A stretch of 64,000 nucleotides of DNA, from NCBI RefSeq assembly GCF_001039355.2, contig NW_019773514.1:403068-467067 (forward strand). Reading direction: 5' to 3'. Below are positions 25,601-39,363 of this stretch, piece after piece (positions within the stretch are counted from its first letter, which is position 1; each line of letters opens with the position of its first letter). The DNA is from Lingula anatina (Eukaryota > Brachiopoda > Lingulata > Lingulida > Lingulidae). The notes beneath the pieces were generated by a model. That model saw nothing but the letters and a program-made list of their open reading frames with translations. It searched no databases and was not told the origin of the DNA. Made by a program: the position numbers and the translations under genes.

Positions 25601-28600
25601 GACACTAGTATCACTTGTCAGAAAAGGAACACTCTTCAACTTTAATTTTCTACCTCTCAACCACCCATTATAGATCAGTGCGCTCTGTTTCCGTTCCTAT
25701 GTAGTTTTTTTTTGTTTTGACACACACGCATACTCACACACACGCACACGCATTCACCTATAATTTGTCGTTTATTTTTCGTTATCATTCTTCCATGCAT
25801 GCTGCCGTTTGCAATACTAAAGTTTTAAGTTATACTTTTTTTATTACGATTGTCTGTAACATGAGTTAAACCTGTCGCAGGACGCAAGAACGCATTCATT
25901 ATTCATTTCATTAATTGTACCTTCCTGAAATTACTGGTATCTGTTAGTTTAAAACGAAGGTTTGAACTGCATTTCACAAAAGGCTTTTTAGGCAAGACAT
26001 TCAAGTGATGACCAAATTTGAAACATTTTGGAAAAAATCCATGAAGATAGATTAGTTTTCTAAGTGAAAATGTTTTCTGACAGTATAGATACCAAGACGT
26101 ATATTATCATTAAGATAGTCACTCATGGTGGTTATCATGAATTATTCCAAGGGTGGCACGAAAGTTATCTTACCTGTAAAATTGTGGAATGTATCAATCT
26201 TTTTTCTGGAACGCTCAACGCCCTCCTCTTAAATAGCCCGCTTTTCCTCTCTGTAAGAACTTTGTTTGATAGTCCTAAAGTCTTTGAAACAAAATCTCAC
26301 CGAATATCAGAATCAGGAAGCAACGACACCAGAACAAGATTCACCTAGAGCAGTTTAAGTGCCTATGAACGTTCCAGCGAATGCAAATCTGCCCTTGGTT
26401 TGGCTCGTTGGCTTTTTAAGCGTTCCTGGTGAGTGTCGGGTTACCACTTTGCGTTGTTTCAATTTATCTTTCTTTGCGAGAGAGGCCGGTTGGATAACGT
26501 GGTTGTTTTCACTGTCGTAGGGTGAGGGGAAATTAGATTTGGGGGCACCACTGCAGAGAACTTGGCCGTCAATCACTTCTACTGAATGTGTAGAGAGTGG
26601 AGAGGTCCCGGAGAGCATTTACACCTACCATTTTCCTATCCTTTCATATATATGGCCAACGTGATAGACAAAGTATCTTATTTAGAGGGCGATAAGATGG
26701 AAGAATATGTTTCAGAATAGAAAACAATCAAAAATACGACACGTCATCCTAACCACTCCTTTTAATTACCTGCCACCACTCCCTTTCATTAAAACGCTGA
26801 GTCATTCTAAAATCAGCCATCTTCAAATCGAAAACGTAACAAACATGACGGTATTTTGACGTCATTCACTTAGGTTTGTGACTGCTAATGGAATAAACTG
26901 GACTTAATTATTGTACACAACCAACATAAACATGTTTATTTGTTTTAAGTGACACCAAGGACCAACTATAAGCTTAGGTCAAGGGTTTAAATCGAGTTTT
27001 TTTACGATTAACAAATACGTCAATTGTACAACACAAGCTGCTTCCAATCACCCAAATTACATAAACATGAAATCAGCGTGATAAACGTAGGAGTTTCCAT
27101 TAGAACACTTATTTGTTCCTCTAACTGATTTTGTTGGTTCTGTACGATGTATTTCTCAATACAGCAATGAAGTTAAGTACGGTTTGATCTAATTCTGTTG
27201 CTTTTTCTTTCCCTTTTCTTTCTATCTCTCTCTTATTTGTTTATCGAAGCTAATCAGAAGAAGCGCATCCAAAAGCTCCTAACGTTTTGAGGTTTTCTGT
27301 TTGCTCGCTTAAAGCGAAACTTAATCAGACTTGTCATATTTTTCTCATTTTTTCTCAAATATCTCGTGAAAACCTTTTTACGAAAAATCGACTGTTACGC
27401 TTACAATTTATGAAAGAATACTTTCCAAAGGAAAAATGACGTTAAGTATATTTACAGCAGTTCGTAAGTACTGGGAATTATTTGAGCACTTAAAGAGAAT
27501 TTTTTCGTCCTACTAGCTTTTTCCAATCCCACGAAGTGTCTTATAAACTCGGTGAAGTGCAATTTAACTGTATGCCTTTCGAGACATATGGCAAAAGACA
27601 GCAAAAAATGAAGGTACGATCATTGCTTTAATAGCGAAGTAAAGCCTTTACCACGATTGGATCATACGGTCGATTATTCTCCCTCTTTTGATGAGTTTTT
27701 TCTTGTATTGTTTTCCTGGATCTTTGACCGTAGACCACTTGGCAATGTTTGCGTGTGTTCAGACCAGATACAAATAGGAAAACATGGACTTTATGGTTTA
27801 TGAGTCTATCACACTTAATGCCTATGTATATTACTCTTAGAAAAGACAGTTTTGCCCCTAAGCACAGGGCGCAAGATGACAAAAAGCCTAATATTTCGTC
27901 CACTAACCAGGCCTTCATATTTTTTTATCAAAGTAGTAGCCGTAACGTAATCATCCTTAAAATGTTTTGAGGCCTAAGGTAGGTGGTTGGTAAGGAAGTG
28001 ACAATTGTTGATGCCTTCAAGCAAAATCAAATATTTGTTGGCAAGAAACGGGCAAAAAGACGAGGTTCGCTGAATGTTTTGGTAATCCGAAAGCAGTTTT
28101 AAACCGGATTGTATATTAATGAATCATTCACCAATTGTTCTCATGGGTCTTCGACTGAAGGCCAATCGATGTTCAGACAAGATTATCTTACTGGACAAGG
28201 GACAACCGACCATCTCTGAGAAGAAACCGGCATTACAAAAACCTCTGCTGTGCCTTAGACCATTCAATCATAGGGAATTAATCAGGTATTCTGATGGTCC
28301 AGTTTCTATCTCACTTACTCACTCGGATTTTATTTCACTTAAGGCCCCTTATGAGTGAAGACGAGACAGAATTTCAGTCCTGTCTGGACAGATTTTTGAG
28401 CTGCGTTATCTACCTTCCTCCCGATTTAGGATCCAACATCAGGATGTTGGATCCTAGTTCCGATTTACTCGTGTTCTTCGTTGTATATGTAACTTCATAA
28501 GATATGAAAGCAACACTCGAGCACATGTACACGCACGCGCGCACACACACATCAGGCAAAGTCTGTCTCCTATACTGACATACAATGTGTGTGTGCTTCC

Positions 28601-29399
28601 TGAAATAAATGCATTGACACGCACTCACACACGCACCGCTCCCGCCTCTCTTTCTCTCTCTCTCTCTTTCTTCTTTGGGTTGTGAAGTACAGTTCATTTC
28701 CACTTTTTTACTTGCTGCCAGGGCAAGTTGTATCACATCCACTGGCAATTGCGCTTCGGCTTAGTGACACAGTTTGCGGGTCGTCGAATCCTCGGTCACA
28801 TTGATTTTAATCGCGGTCGTAAACATGGCACGAATGGCAGTGGCAGCTTCTGGGTGCCGGGCATATCAGGAACAACATCATGTTTACGCCGGGAAATATA
28901 GGCCTCTGAACAACAGTGCGTGGGTTCTTCGCGTGGTTGGGGTTATTTCATGGACTAATTAAGGAAAACATTTCGGAAATTTGTGAAAAAAATATGGAAC
29001 TTGAGTGTCAAGGATGGTGGCATGGTGATGTGTGCCAAAAATGAAAAAAAGAAAACAGCGTGCCTGCAGGTCGAAAAAGTTTGAACTTTATCTGGAAATA
29101 CGAATTATTTACCATATCAAAATGCACGTGTTAAAAAAGAGAGAAAGAATACAAGAAAAACACGCAAACAATAGACCCGTACTGAGAATCGCGTGTACAG
29201 TACTTCTACAGATGAAATAATAAGATCCATAATTCTCTTTAGGTTGTAAAATGTACCTCTTGAACTAATATTTTACAATTAAAATCACGACTAGAAAAAA
29301 TACAAAAATAAATAAATAAAAAGTTGAATTCTTAAGTAAACAAATTACGGGGCTCAACATTTTAACTTAATGGTGGTGTTCTTTTTTTGTTTCTTTCGA

Positions 29400-29495
29400 T
29401 AATACAAACATTTAGTCTTGTGGACAAAATTCATGATTACCACGGGTAATACAAACATTTGGTCTTGTGGACAAAATTCAAGATTACCACCAGTA
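29400..29495. repeat. Two-unit tandem repeat (about 47 bp unit)
   Basis: A unit beginning AATACAAACATTTAGTCTTG and running through GGACAAAATTCATGATTACC occurs twice in direct order with a few mismatches. There is no coding potential. Confidence 0.85.
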
Positions 29496-32400
29496 ATCCA
29501 GAAACACTCCTTGATACTCCATTATACTAAATTTCGGGATGGGAGTTAGGTCAAGACCTGACATCTTTCTTCACAAACGACAGTGACTCACTTCATGTCT
29601 TTTTGGTCCAAAATCAACACCGTATATAGATGGGCATATGCACGCTGTTAAGTTCCAATAGAGATACTTGGCAACTAGCCTCGGTATGCTTTAATCCTGT
29701 ACTGGGTTGACTCCTGTTCGTGTCCTAAGTGAAAAAACTCCCACGTTGACTTAAATTAATTGGATATCTTCTTTCAATTTTTTTCTTGTGAAATAGGTGT
29801 CACAACTGAATTGAAATGGTCGGGTGTAAGGGTTTCATGCACGAGTTTTAAACAAATCTATGCATGCTTTTTTCTCAGTGGAGTACATTTTCGTTGTATT
29901 GCAGTCCATGACCAGGGCGTTGTTTTATCATAAGTCATTGAACAAATTTAGGTAAAATTAAATTGGCTTTTGCCATACCGATATTGTTCGGCATTAATTC
30001 ACAATTTCAGGCTCTTTTTGCTAGCTCCCCTCTACACGAGGCCCTGCTTAATGTCTATTTACACATCTATTAATTAGGAATGATTAACTTCACTGTTTTA
30101 ATTGGCAAAGTATCCCTTCGTACAAAAATATTTTTCAGAATAGCCAGAATATACCAGTGCACACCAGAATAAGCCCTGAATATGTTATGTAAAGCGACAA
30201 ATGTGCGCCATGCCATCTTAACGAGGCCGCGTGACAGCTGTTGCAACAACACTACCTTCGAGCCACTTTCCATCTCCCATGGCTTCACATTTTTCTTCAC
30301 ATTTTTGAGACATGGGAAGCATGGCACGTGGAGCTCAATGTGCTTGGATTCCCTTATGGGTCGGTAATAGAATGCCAGGCGTGCTGAAACTTAATTTCAT
30401 GACAACCTGCCAAACGAAAAAAGGTCTAATGTAATTTAATATAACTGCCATAGGAATGTTTAGTGTATGTGGCTATCTTGTAGGGAATTAAAACGATTCT
30501 TGTGAAGAAAGGTATGGTAAAAGCTTAACCCAAGAAAGACATTTATCATATTCATTTACAGTAAATATATAATAAATGAGTTGGACCCAATATTCTAAAA
30601 CCTACAAACGAAGTGCACCTTTACTTACACGTGCATTCAAACACAAAATTTACCGAATAAATGTGAAAGAAAAAATATTTTGGACTCGTACGTGCTGCAT
30701 CCTTCTTGTACTCCTTTCATGTTTTGTCGGGAGTCTTCTTTAATAACCCAAAATCTTAAACAAGGTTTCCGGTTAACACGAGAGCCCAACCGCAGAGATA
30801 CCAAACCTTACCAAACGCTTAGCTTCAAGCGAGGGCGGGTGTTAACACTTAAAGTAAAAACCCAAAGAGATTCCTGGAATTAAATAAGTGAAATGTCAGG
30901 ATATTCAAACAAGGAATAGACTGGGTTTAGGCCGTTGTGCGCTTTCTCCTATTGTTCTTCCCCATTACTTTCATTAAGGTAATGCGTGTTAGCTTAAATG
31001 AAATTTGGGAAAAGAACAAATCAGGAAGAGGGAGGCCGGTTGGAGCTGAATCATCCCCTAGAGAAGTTCAATACGAAGTCGTGATTCATCGACTTTTGTA
31101 AATTGAAAAAAAGAGACCTGGATAACTTGCTGGTTTGTCTGGGTGCACAGAAAGGGTTGCTACAATTGTGAGCATCAGGCCAAGCACATGCATTGGTCAT
31201 TATATTTATATAGATTTGACTACAGGAGTGGTGGGTGGGTGGGTTTGGGGGGGGGGGGGTCAACCACAGTAGTCAAAGATAAGGAAACATTACAGCCCGG
31301 TCTATTTATTTTTTCAAGACAAATGTATATATCAGTAAGTTAATAAAATGTTGTTATGTACTTTGCCACAATACTGAAGACCTCAGATCATGCAGCCTCA
31401 TACAAAGCCCCTTTTAGTATGGGAAGCGAGTTGAGCCAATTCTTCTGTTTATAAAAAAGGGGGGGGGGGGGGTCATCTTCCACTCCGCACATGTAGATGC
31501 ACGCGCGCATGTAGATCCGAGAGACAAGATGTCAGATTTGTACAAAGATAATGCGCCTCAGTTTTTGCACCAAGCATAGAGAGTAAAAGTAAAATACCTA
31601 GTTCGGCGCTCATTGCAAGTTTGGCCCAACTCTTGTTTCAAAGTTTAAGCCAAGGAAGAATTGTCCAGGGTTCATTTCTGAGACACAGATAACCCCGTCT
31701 GCCTCGCTTGTTACGCAATTTGTTCATGAGATATTTACAGACCGCAATTGTTGTTTTAAAAAATAAAGTTAAATCCTCAATTGTTGTATAGGTGAATCAC
31801 GTCTGTTTTAATTTTGTTGACGGTCCCCAGTGGCACACGTTGCAACAGCTGCTGTCAGGGTTGTTTCCGTGTTAAGATTATTAGATTGACTTTTTTGATT
31901 GGTACCCTGGGGAGAGGAATACGTTGAACTAGTAATGATCCCTCACACACCCTGAGGTTCAGAACCCACTGGGAACATTTCCCTGTAATGGCTGTTGTAA
32001 CATGTTCGTCTAGTAGGTCGTATACAGCACAGGAGTTGTTTCCGTTGCTTTGCTAATGTGTTCTAAGGGATATACCTTGAGTTTCAGAGCTTAATGGAGA
32101 CAATGAAACTGGTCTAATGTGTGTGTGTGTATTTAACCAACAGCATGTACAAATCGGTTCATAATAGCGTCCCCAGCACTATCGAAATAGTAACTAGCAT
32201 ATGCAGCCGAGTTTCAGAGATAGTTGAAAACACACCTATAGAACTAGAGCTGTTTCTGCGATTCGGGTTAATATCTTTTGAGTCAAGAAGTTGTAGAGAC
32301 TCTTCAACTTCTTATTTGAATCGAGATACAACCTGAGGGGGTTGATCTGATGAATTGTTTAAATTCTTATTCTTGGGAAAGTAATCCATCCCCCTTTACT

Positions 32401-34155
32401 GAGCTATACACATCCTTTTATTTTCTTTTTTTTCAGTCTGAAGACAATCCCTCTTACATAACCATTGCTTTTTAAACTGCAAAAGGACGTCCACCCGGAG
32501 AGCGTGCACTTCAATATAAAAGTGGTTGTTTGTTTGCCGTGTACGGATACTCAAATCGTTCTATCATTTTCACTGCCAAATAAAAAGAATTTACAACTAC
32601 CGTTGAAAAATTATGTCCACTGAACACCCCTCAAATATACAAAAATAAGCTTGGAAAGTGTTGCAACAGAAGTCGGTAGAATCAACCCACTATTTGTGGG
32701 GAACTAAACTTCCTCTTTCGGTCAGCGCCCGAAGGATTGGTGGGCAGGATTGTTTTGGTATCTAACTGGCCAACAAGGATTTTTGACGTTGCCAGTTAAG
32801 TGTCTATTATATCGACCAATTTTCAAAGCAGTTGCCTTGAGGGGCGGGCTCCGTTAACTTAAACAAGGTTCCTGGAATTTAGTGTTACGTAATTGGCATA
32901 CCCTCAAAGTTTGTGAGCTTGCGACTAGCATGCGTACCATTGACGTACATTGCATCCCTCATACAGTTCCGACAGTAAATGGAGATTCACTAGTTGAGTT
33001 TTCATGGCGTGTTACCGCGGTAAAAGACATTTGCAAACCGTGGTTTTTCTCTATCCGTTATACATGGAGTTACTGTAAAATAGTGACGCCAGTTACTAAT
33101 CACATATACCACGCGGTACTACTGCCAGGTTTTACATAGCGGAGCTGTTTTTTGTTAAGTCAAGCCGCGTGTCTTGTGGCTTTCTCATTTCTGCTGACCG
33201 CTAAGCATTACCTACATGCAGCTTATATCTAATTGTGACCTTAAATCACACTATCGGAAAATGAGTACAAGAAAGCAAATTAACAGTACAAAAACGTGTT
33301 AGGAAAAAAGTTGGTAACAGGTGGTTTGCTTGTAGTCGGTTCCTGAAACTCATTGGTATTTCAAGCAACCCGAATTACTTTTAAGTTGAACTTCAAAGAA
33401 TGCAGCACAATGAATATCTGTGAATCTTTTCAAATGTATACAGATATGGTTAAAACAAAGTTATAATCTACCCGTAAATACGGCTAAACCGGCGTTCTAA
33501 GTTCGAAAGTGTACACATTCAAAAGACTGTTAATCTTTGGCAACCATAGATCTCTGTCAAAAGACGTTTCAATTCAAATTTAAAACGAGATTCCAATTCC
33601 GTTAAGACGTGCAAAAATTGCATTTTTTCCATTCGTCATACTGTACATATTTGGTGAGGTCGAAGGAAGAATGGGAACCCAAGGAGGTAAGGGAGTGACA
33701 CGTGCTCGCTGGGTCGGCAAATGCAACTGACGGTAATTATTTAGTGTTACGATAAGACTACTTCCAAAGCAAATTCAAAATCTGTTTCACGGGCCAATGC
33801 CAATGATTTGCCCATTGAGCCTTTCATCGTGAGGTGAGGTGGGGTAAAAGATTTCATAATTTTACAAAAAAAAAAAAATAATAATAAATAAAAAAAAAAA
33901 AAAAAAAAAAAAANTTTAGAATCAGAAAAAATGCGCTATTTTAGCATGCAGCATATATGTAACTAAGCAGCATTGTAGCATGGAATAAATATTACAGTTG
34001 AGACAAAACTGGATCACTGAGATAATGACTAACTTTCCAACAAGCCCAGTGTTGGTTGTACCTGAACGCCATGTTATTTTCCACATGGAAGTAAATTGGT
34101 TAATCTCAACTTGGTGGATGAACAATGGCTATGACTAATTTTACAAAAAAAAAAA

Positions 34156-34168
34156 AAAAATAAATAAA

Positions 34169-34221
<53 letters not shown>

Positions 34222-34230
34222 AAAAAAAAA
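34156..34230. repeat. (AAAT)n microsatellite with A-tracts
   Basis: This is an A-run leading into about 15 AAAT units and another A-run. Similar tracts recur elsewhere in the window, including beside exon 9 in both SLC5 copies. A nearby A-rich tract ends at the single N at 33914. Confidence 0.9.
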
Positions 34231-34978
34231 ATCCTTGCTCGCCCAGGTCGTACCTCTGCACCGAAAAGGCTTGAAACTCTAACCTGCCTCAATGGGTCTA
34301 TACTTAGGTACGTTATAGTAAATAGTACATTGGATACTTTGTGCCAAGGGGTTTTTCGATTTTTTTTGTGTCAAATAGGGTTCCAAATTCTTTTTGATGT
34401 TATTTTTGAACAGGTTGCTGGACTGAAATGAGGTTAACTAGAGTTCTTGATAACAAGCTCGAGTGAAAAAACAGGAACTTTCGGATACCCTATCCACACA
34501 GCAGGTAGCCTGACAACAGGTAGCGTTCACTGTGACACAAAATCTACTAAGATAATCTCTTTATTATTCTTTACGGGGAAAAAAAGGATTCAGAACCATA
34601 AAAACTTGTAATTCATTCTTCATTAAAATTGCGACCTATAAACGTGACTATGGATTTACTTCAAACAGTAGTTGTCGTCATAGTTTAAAACAAAATATAA
34701 AAAATTGAACAAACACAAGTATATCTCCACCACCTCAACCTTAGAATTGAGATATGGCGACTTGTCCAATATTACATGTATCACGTACAGTAATGCCTTT
34801 TTAATTATATATGCAAATGAAAATATGACTTAACAAAGCCGAAGACAGAAAAAATACTAAAATGCAAGAAATAAACTTTAAGTTGTTTCTCATTATAATC
34901 AATAAATCAGCATCGCTTTGTATTTAAACATCACAGTATCTCCACATCAATTAAAAAATAAATTATATAATCAAGTGG

Positions 34979-36195
34979 CTACTGAAAGTTCTGCCTGTAA
35001 TTTCCACTCTGCCGTGGTGGCCTCTGTGGGCTCCCTCTACTGCCATGCCGATGATGATGATGATGCTGATGATGACGTTGCTGATGTTGTTGATGATGTC
35101 CTCCGTGTCTCCCAGCCTGATGTTGCTGATGCTGTTGCTGATACTGCTGACGCTGTTGCTGATACTGCTGATGCAGCTGAGTTGCCATCCCCATTTGCTG
35201 CATTAGCCTCTGCCTCTTTAGCTCTAGCTGTATGGGATCCAGGGGCTGGTCCATTTGGAAATTAGGATTACCAGGTTGTTGTTGATCAAACCATGGTTGT
35301 CCTATGGCCTGTGGACTTTGGTTTGGCGTGTTTCGTCCAGGAACATGTCCCAACAATCCTTGCTGTTGTTGCTGTTGCATATTAGGCCAATTTTGCTGCA
35401 TCATATTCCCCATCATATGTTGTTGTCCTTGCATGTCCATATTCATATTTGGATTATACCCTCTATTTTGTGGGGGTCCAAGGTTATAATTATTGTAGTT
35501 TTGCATCTGACCACCAAGTGGTGTTGCTGTGACATTTCCATGAGAAGCCCCAGTCCTGGCCTGCAGATTAAGAGGTCTGCCAAAAAGTTTTGTTCCAGCC
35601 ATGAGTTTTATGGTGTATGGCACTGACTCTTCATGCTTGAATTGTATAAATGAATAGTTTTTCCTACGACCATCTTTGTCTTTTGCTATGTGGACTTTTT
35701 CCAATGGGCCAGCCTTGATATAAGAGAAAAGGATTTTGAGATTTTAACCTGATTAATTACATGTTTTTTATTGAATTATAAAATAAATAAAAAATAACCT
35801 TAATTCTTTTTAAAAAAAAGCAGATGCTAACTTTATACATCTATTTATTTTTCTGGTAAGACTTACTTTAGTTATTGCCTTAACAATTGGGAAATAACCA
35901 AAAGTTTTTTCCTGGCGATTTAGATATGTTTTGGAAAGGTCAATTACCTTGATATAACCTGATTGACTGGCTCTACCATATCCAAACATCCATCAATCTG
36001 ATTATAGACATATAAGTCTGCCTCAGTTTTCGGCTTTACATGCTTTGCATGCTGCAGCAAAATTGAGGCAATCTTCCATCTAAAACCAATGTAGTTAATG
36101 GCACTTACTTGCAAAAATAACTCATATAAAAGTTCTTCTGTTACTTCTTCCGATAGGTTCCCGCACCAAAGTGTCCTTTCTTTGACGTCATCCAT
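34979..36195 (-). CDS. RBM7: RNA-binding protein 7 (RBM7) orthologue, Q/H-rich tail
   Basis: Two coding exons: 36109-36195 (29 codons, ATG at 36195) and 34979-35713 (244 codons plus stop), joined in phase 0 to give 273 residues; human RBM7 is similar in size. One RRM covers about residues 7-80, with RNP2 TLWCGNL (8-14), VTEELLYELFLQAGPLEKV, and RNP1 KNYSFIQF (47-54), then VPYTIKLM and LFGRPLNLQ. RBM7 is the RNA-binding subunit of the nuclear exosome targeting (NEXT) complex with MTR4 and ZCCHC8. Here the rest of the protein is low complexity: Asn/Met/Gln-rich, then Gln-rich, ending in a long His/Gln/Arg tract (HHQHHHHHRHGSRGSPQR). That tail is much more Q/H-biased than the Ser/Arg-rich vertebrate tail. 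It is divergently paired with TRAPPC4. A GTG codon immediately before the ATG is not used as the start here. Confidence 0.92.
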
Positions 36196-36732
36196 CACAA
36201 TATTAGTACAACATACACAAATAAAACGTGAGTTCGGCTCTTCCTTAACAAACTTTCACTTAAAACGGAAGTTGCCGGCTATATGGGAGTGTAACGTAAC
36301 CGATACTTTGAAAGAAATCAATGCTTTCCTTGTCATTTGCGAACAATGTTTTGTTTTAACAAATCACAGTTTTTTTCTATCATTAATATTAATTTTCATA
36401 AAGTCATCAGTCAAATAATAACGCCTCATAAGTACGTTAAGAGTAATTTATAAATGTCATTGGGCTTATCTTGAGATCAACCGGTAAATGAGCTGACATG
36501 GAGGAGGGGAAGGTGTTGGAACATGACAAATGCTTTATAAAATTATAGTGTTCATCGACTACATGGTTTTTCTTGGACCAGTATTGCTTAACAAAAACAG
36601 CATATCTGAATTGTTATAGAGGACTTGCACTGTGCAAGCTAGCAGAAGAGCGGAAGTTATCTTCAAGGAGACAAAAGTGATTTAACCCGATTTGACTTCA
36701 AGTCACAATTGACACTGATCGAAGCCTCAACT
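36196..36732. promoter_or_regulatory. Bidirectional promoter region between RBM7 and TRAPPC4
   Basis: The two ATGs are 537 bp apart on opposite strands, a head-to-head arrangement. The stretch contains no other gene. No TATA box stands out. A shared promoter is inferred from spacing and orientation only. Confidence 0.55.
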
Positions 36733-39363
36733 ATGACGATTCACTCTGTATTCGTAGTAAATCGTGCCGGTGGTCTGATCTACCAGTATGACCACAATAT
36801 GCCTAAGATAGAAGTAGAGAAAACATTCAGCTATCCCTTAGAGCTGGTGCTAAAACTGTTAGATGAGAAAGTCGTGGTGGCCTTCGGTCAAAGAGATGGA
36901 GTGAAAGGTACAAAAGCTGATGAGACACGTTTCAGCACATGGTGCAGAACTTAGGCTGTGTTCACAATAGATGTTATCATACTAGTAGGATCGATCTATC
37001 TGAGTCTGGCACACCCCCTTGCAACATGAACGGCATCATGGACCACAAAGTTATCCTGCCTTTACCCAAGTACTTTAGGTAATGGGGGGGGGGGGGGTGT
37101 CAGACAATTGAGCTGATTACATTGCATGGTTGTGCTTAAGCCAGAATACCCGCTGAGATAGATCATTCCTGCTAGTGTGATAACTTCTATTCTGTACACA
37201 GCTTTAGAGTTCTAAAACAAAGTTGGTCAATCTAATAACAAGACCCAATGCTGAATAGAAAGGGGTATTTTTACACCATAGTCTTTGTATATAACTGCAT
37301 GGTACTTTTGCACCCCCCCCTCCCAATTTTCAATATTTATCTTAATTTTGTTTTGTGGTGGCTTTGATCAATGTATTCAAATGAATTAGTTTGGTACAAT
37401 TTACTTACTTATTTATCTTTGTTTTCATAAGAAAGAAGCCAAAATCTTTGAGTGGTTAAATTTTGAATGGCCATGAATGCTGGTTGACTCTACTGCTGCC
37501 TGGCATTTATGTACAGTAACATGTATGTCCTCAGTCTCAGATTTTCTAAATATGAATTCTTTTTTCAGTGGGCCACACTGTGTTAGGAATTAATGGTTTG
37601 AGTGCATCAGGTCGTCAGTTAGAAGATGGAAGAGATATCCTGGAAACAATTGCAGATGAGGACAATTATCCCATTGCTATAAAGTTTGGCCGACCAAAGT
37701 TAACAGTGAATGAAAAGATAATGCTGGCCAGCATGTTTCACTCGTAAGTTGTTCCCAGGGTAGCTTATGAATTATTGTACACAAATATTCTACATATAAG
37801 TGAAAGGTCTGTGTGAAAATCATTTCAATTCGTAGAGTATTTAATCTGCTGTAACATTTTTTGGAATTTAAATATGAAGTTTACAAAATATGCTTATTTT
37901 GATGCATTAAGCAAGTTTGCCTGAAAACTGTCTTTCAGGTTGTTTGCCATCGGATCCCAGCTGTCACCCGAACCCCACTCTTCAGGAATAGAAGTCTTAG
38001 AAACTGATGTCTTTAAATTACACTGCTTTCAGACTATGACAGGTACAATGTTGTACTCCGTGAACTATTTAAAAACACTTTTAAAGAAAAAGTAACATGG
38101 AGCTTTTTTCCGAAGCATTCAGTTATAAGTAGCATGATTCTGTTTCAGAAAAATACATAATTCAAAATATAATGTGCTGTATTTGCAAATTTAACTTTTT
38201 TAGCAATTTATATATGGACACTGTGAATAAAAGATTCTGTACTTTAAAATGCAAAACAAAAAAAGTCATCTCTTAAATGATGTCTGCAATTGACAGCGAC
38301 TAATATATGTTTTATCATTTCATCAAACTGCTCATAGATTATTCTGTCAATATTTTCAGGCATAAAATTTATAGTTCTGACAGATTTACGACAAGGGGCA
38401 GTGGATGGTCTGTTGAAGAAACTATATGAAGTCTACTCTGATTTTGCTCTGAAAAATCCTTTTTATTCCATAGATATGCCAATAAGGTAGGACACTTGAA
38501 ACTAACACTTAAAAACTTATTATAAAAATCAAAAAGGTAAATTACAAATTTGATTCTACTTAAGTATTACTATTGTCATAATATTATTTTTACTTAGGAT
38601 AAAGAAAACATCAAATGTTTAATATCATTCACAGGTTTTTGATATATCACAATGTAGATGTATATTGTACTAGAAATTAAACATAAAGAGAATTTGCTAT
38701 ATGGCCCCTTTTATTTCAAAATCAAAGTGGAAATTCTTGAAAATTTTACACTACATAGCATATTTACTGCTGTATATAAAAAGTTATTGTCCATTAATGA
38801 AATTGATAATGCAAAATATTTTCTGAGTGCATTTATTATAATTGGTTCAATTAAGTTCATTAAAGTTACAAACGAAGCAAGTGTAGATTCCTTGTAGCAC
38901 ATATAAGTCACTGCTATCCGTATCTCACATAACTCAAATAAAGCTGACATGCCAAAGAGTGATCACTCTATCAGGCAAAACAAAGCTTTAAAACTGCACC
39001 TTATCCATCAGTCTCTTCAGTTTCTAAAAATTCAGCTCAATTCATGTGTAACTTTAGAAAGGATGTTTTTTTTTCTTTAGAAACATTAAATTGTTTCCAA
39101 CCTTTGACATGTAGGTTTCAAATTAAAAAATAATGGAAAGCACAATACTATACATACTGGATTGTTTTTTCACTTCTATTTACTCTTCCTTTTCTGCATA
39201 ATATCAGAATATGATATATAATATAAAAATATTATATTAGACTAGTTTCTATTGACAATTCATATACAGTGTACCACTTTTTCTTTTTAGGTGTGAACTC
39301 TTTGAGCAAAATTTACAATCCGCTATTGAGCAAGCAGAAAGGACTGGAATAAGCAATATTTGA
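36733..39363 (+). CDS. TRAPPC4: Trafficking protein particle complex subunit 4 (TRAPPC4/synbindin)
   Basis: Five exons: 36733-36907, 37569-37743, 37939-38042, 38360-38486, 39291-39363. All borders are GT-AG with consistent phases (total 654 bp, 217 residues; human has 219). The product is a core subunit of the TRAPP complexes, which act as tethers and as the Rab1/Ypt1 exchange factor at the ER-Golgi. Matches to the family include [71 protein letters not shown]. The N-terminal longin-like half includes the region that forms the PDZ-like insertion in synbindin ([11 protein letters not shown]). An AATAAA about 130 bp after the stop (39,493) is a likely poly(A) signal. It shares its upstream region with RBM7. 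Confidence 0.96.

Larger units (their letters stand above)
22649..34978. other. Gene-poor interval of about 12 kb
   Basis: On both strands I find no exon chain with protein homology I recognise. Open frames are short and isolated; the longest plausible one (26355-26618, minus) has no splice or family support. Contents include a tandem repeat at 29400-29495, dinucleotide-rich DNA near 28,520-28,670, G homopolymers near 31,248 and 31,459, A-rich and (AAAT)n tracts at 33,867-34,230, and a single-N join at 33,914. It may hold distal regulatory DNA or noncoding RNA that cannot be seen by eye. Confidence 0.55.

Noticed and set aside
26355-26618. 87-residue minus-strand open frame
   Set aside because: A stop lies just before the ATG, no splice partner is evident and no family is recognisable.
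34918-35626. Plus-strand open frames rich in Asp/Ala/Val or Cys opposite RBM7
   Set aside because: They are shadows of the repetitive Gln/His-coding RBM7 exon on the other strand.
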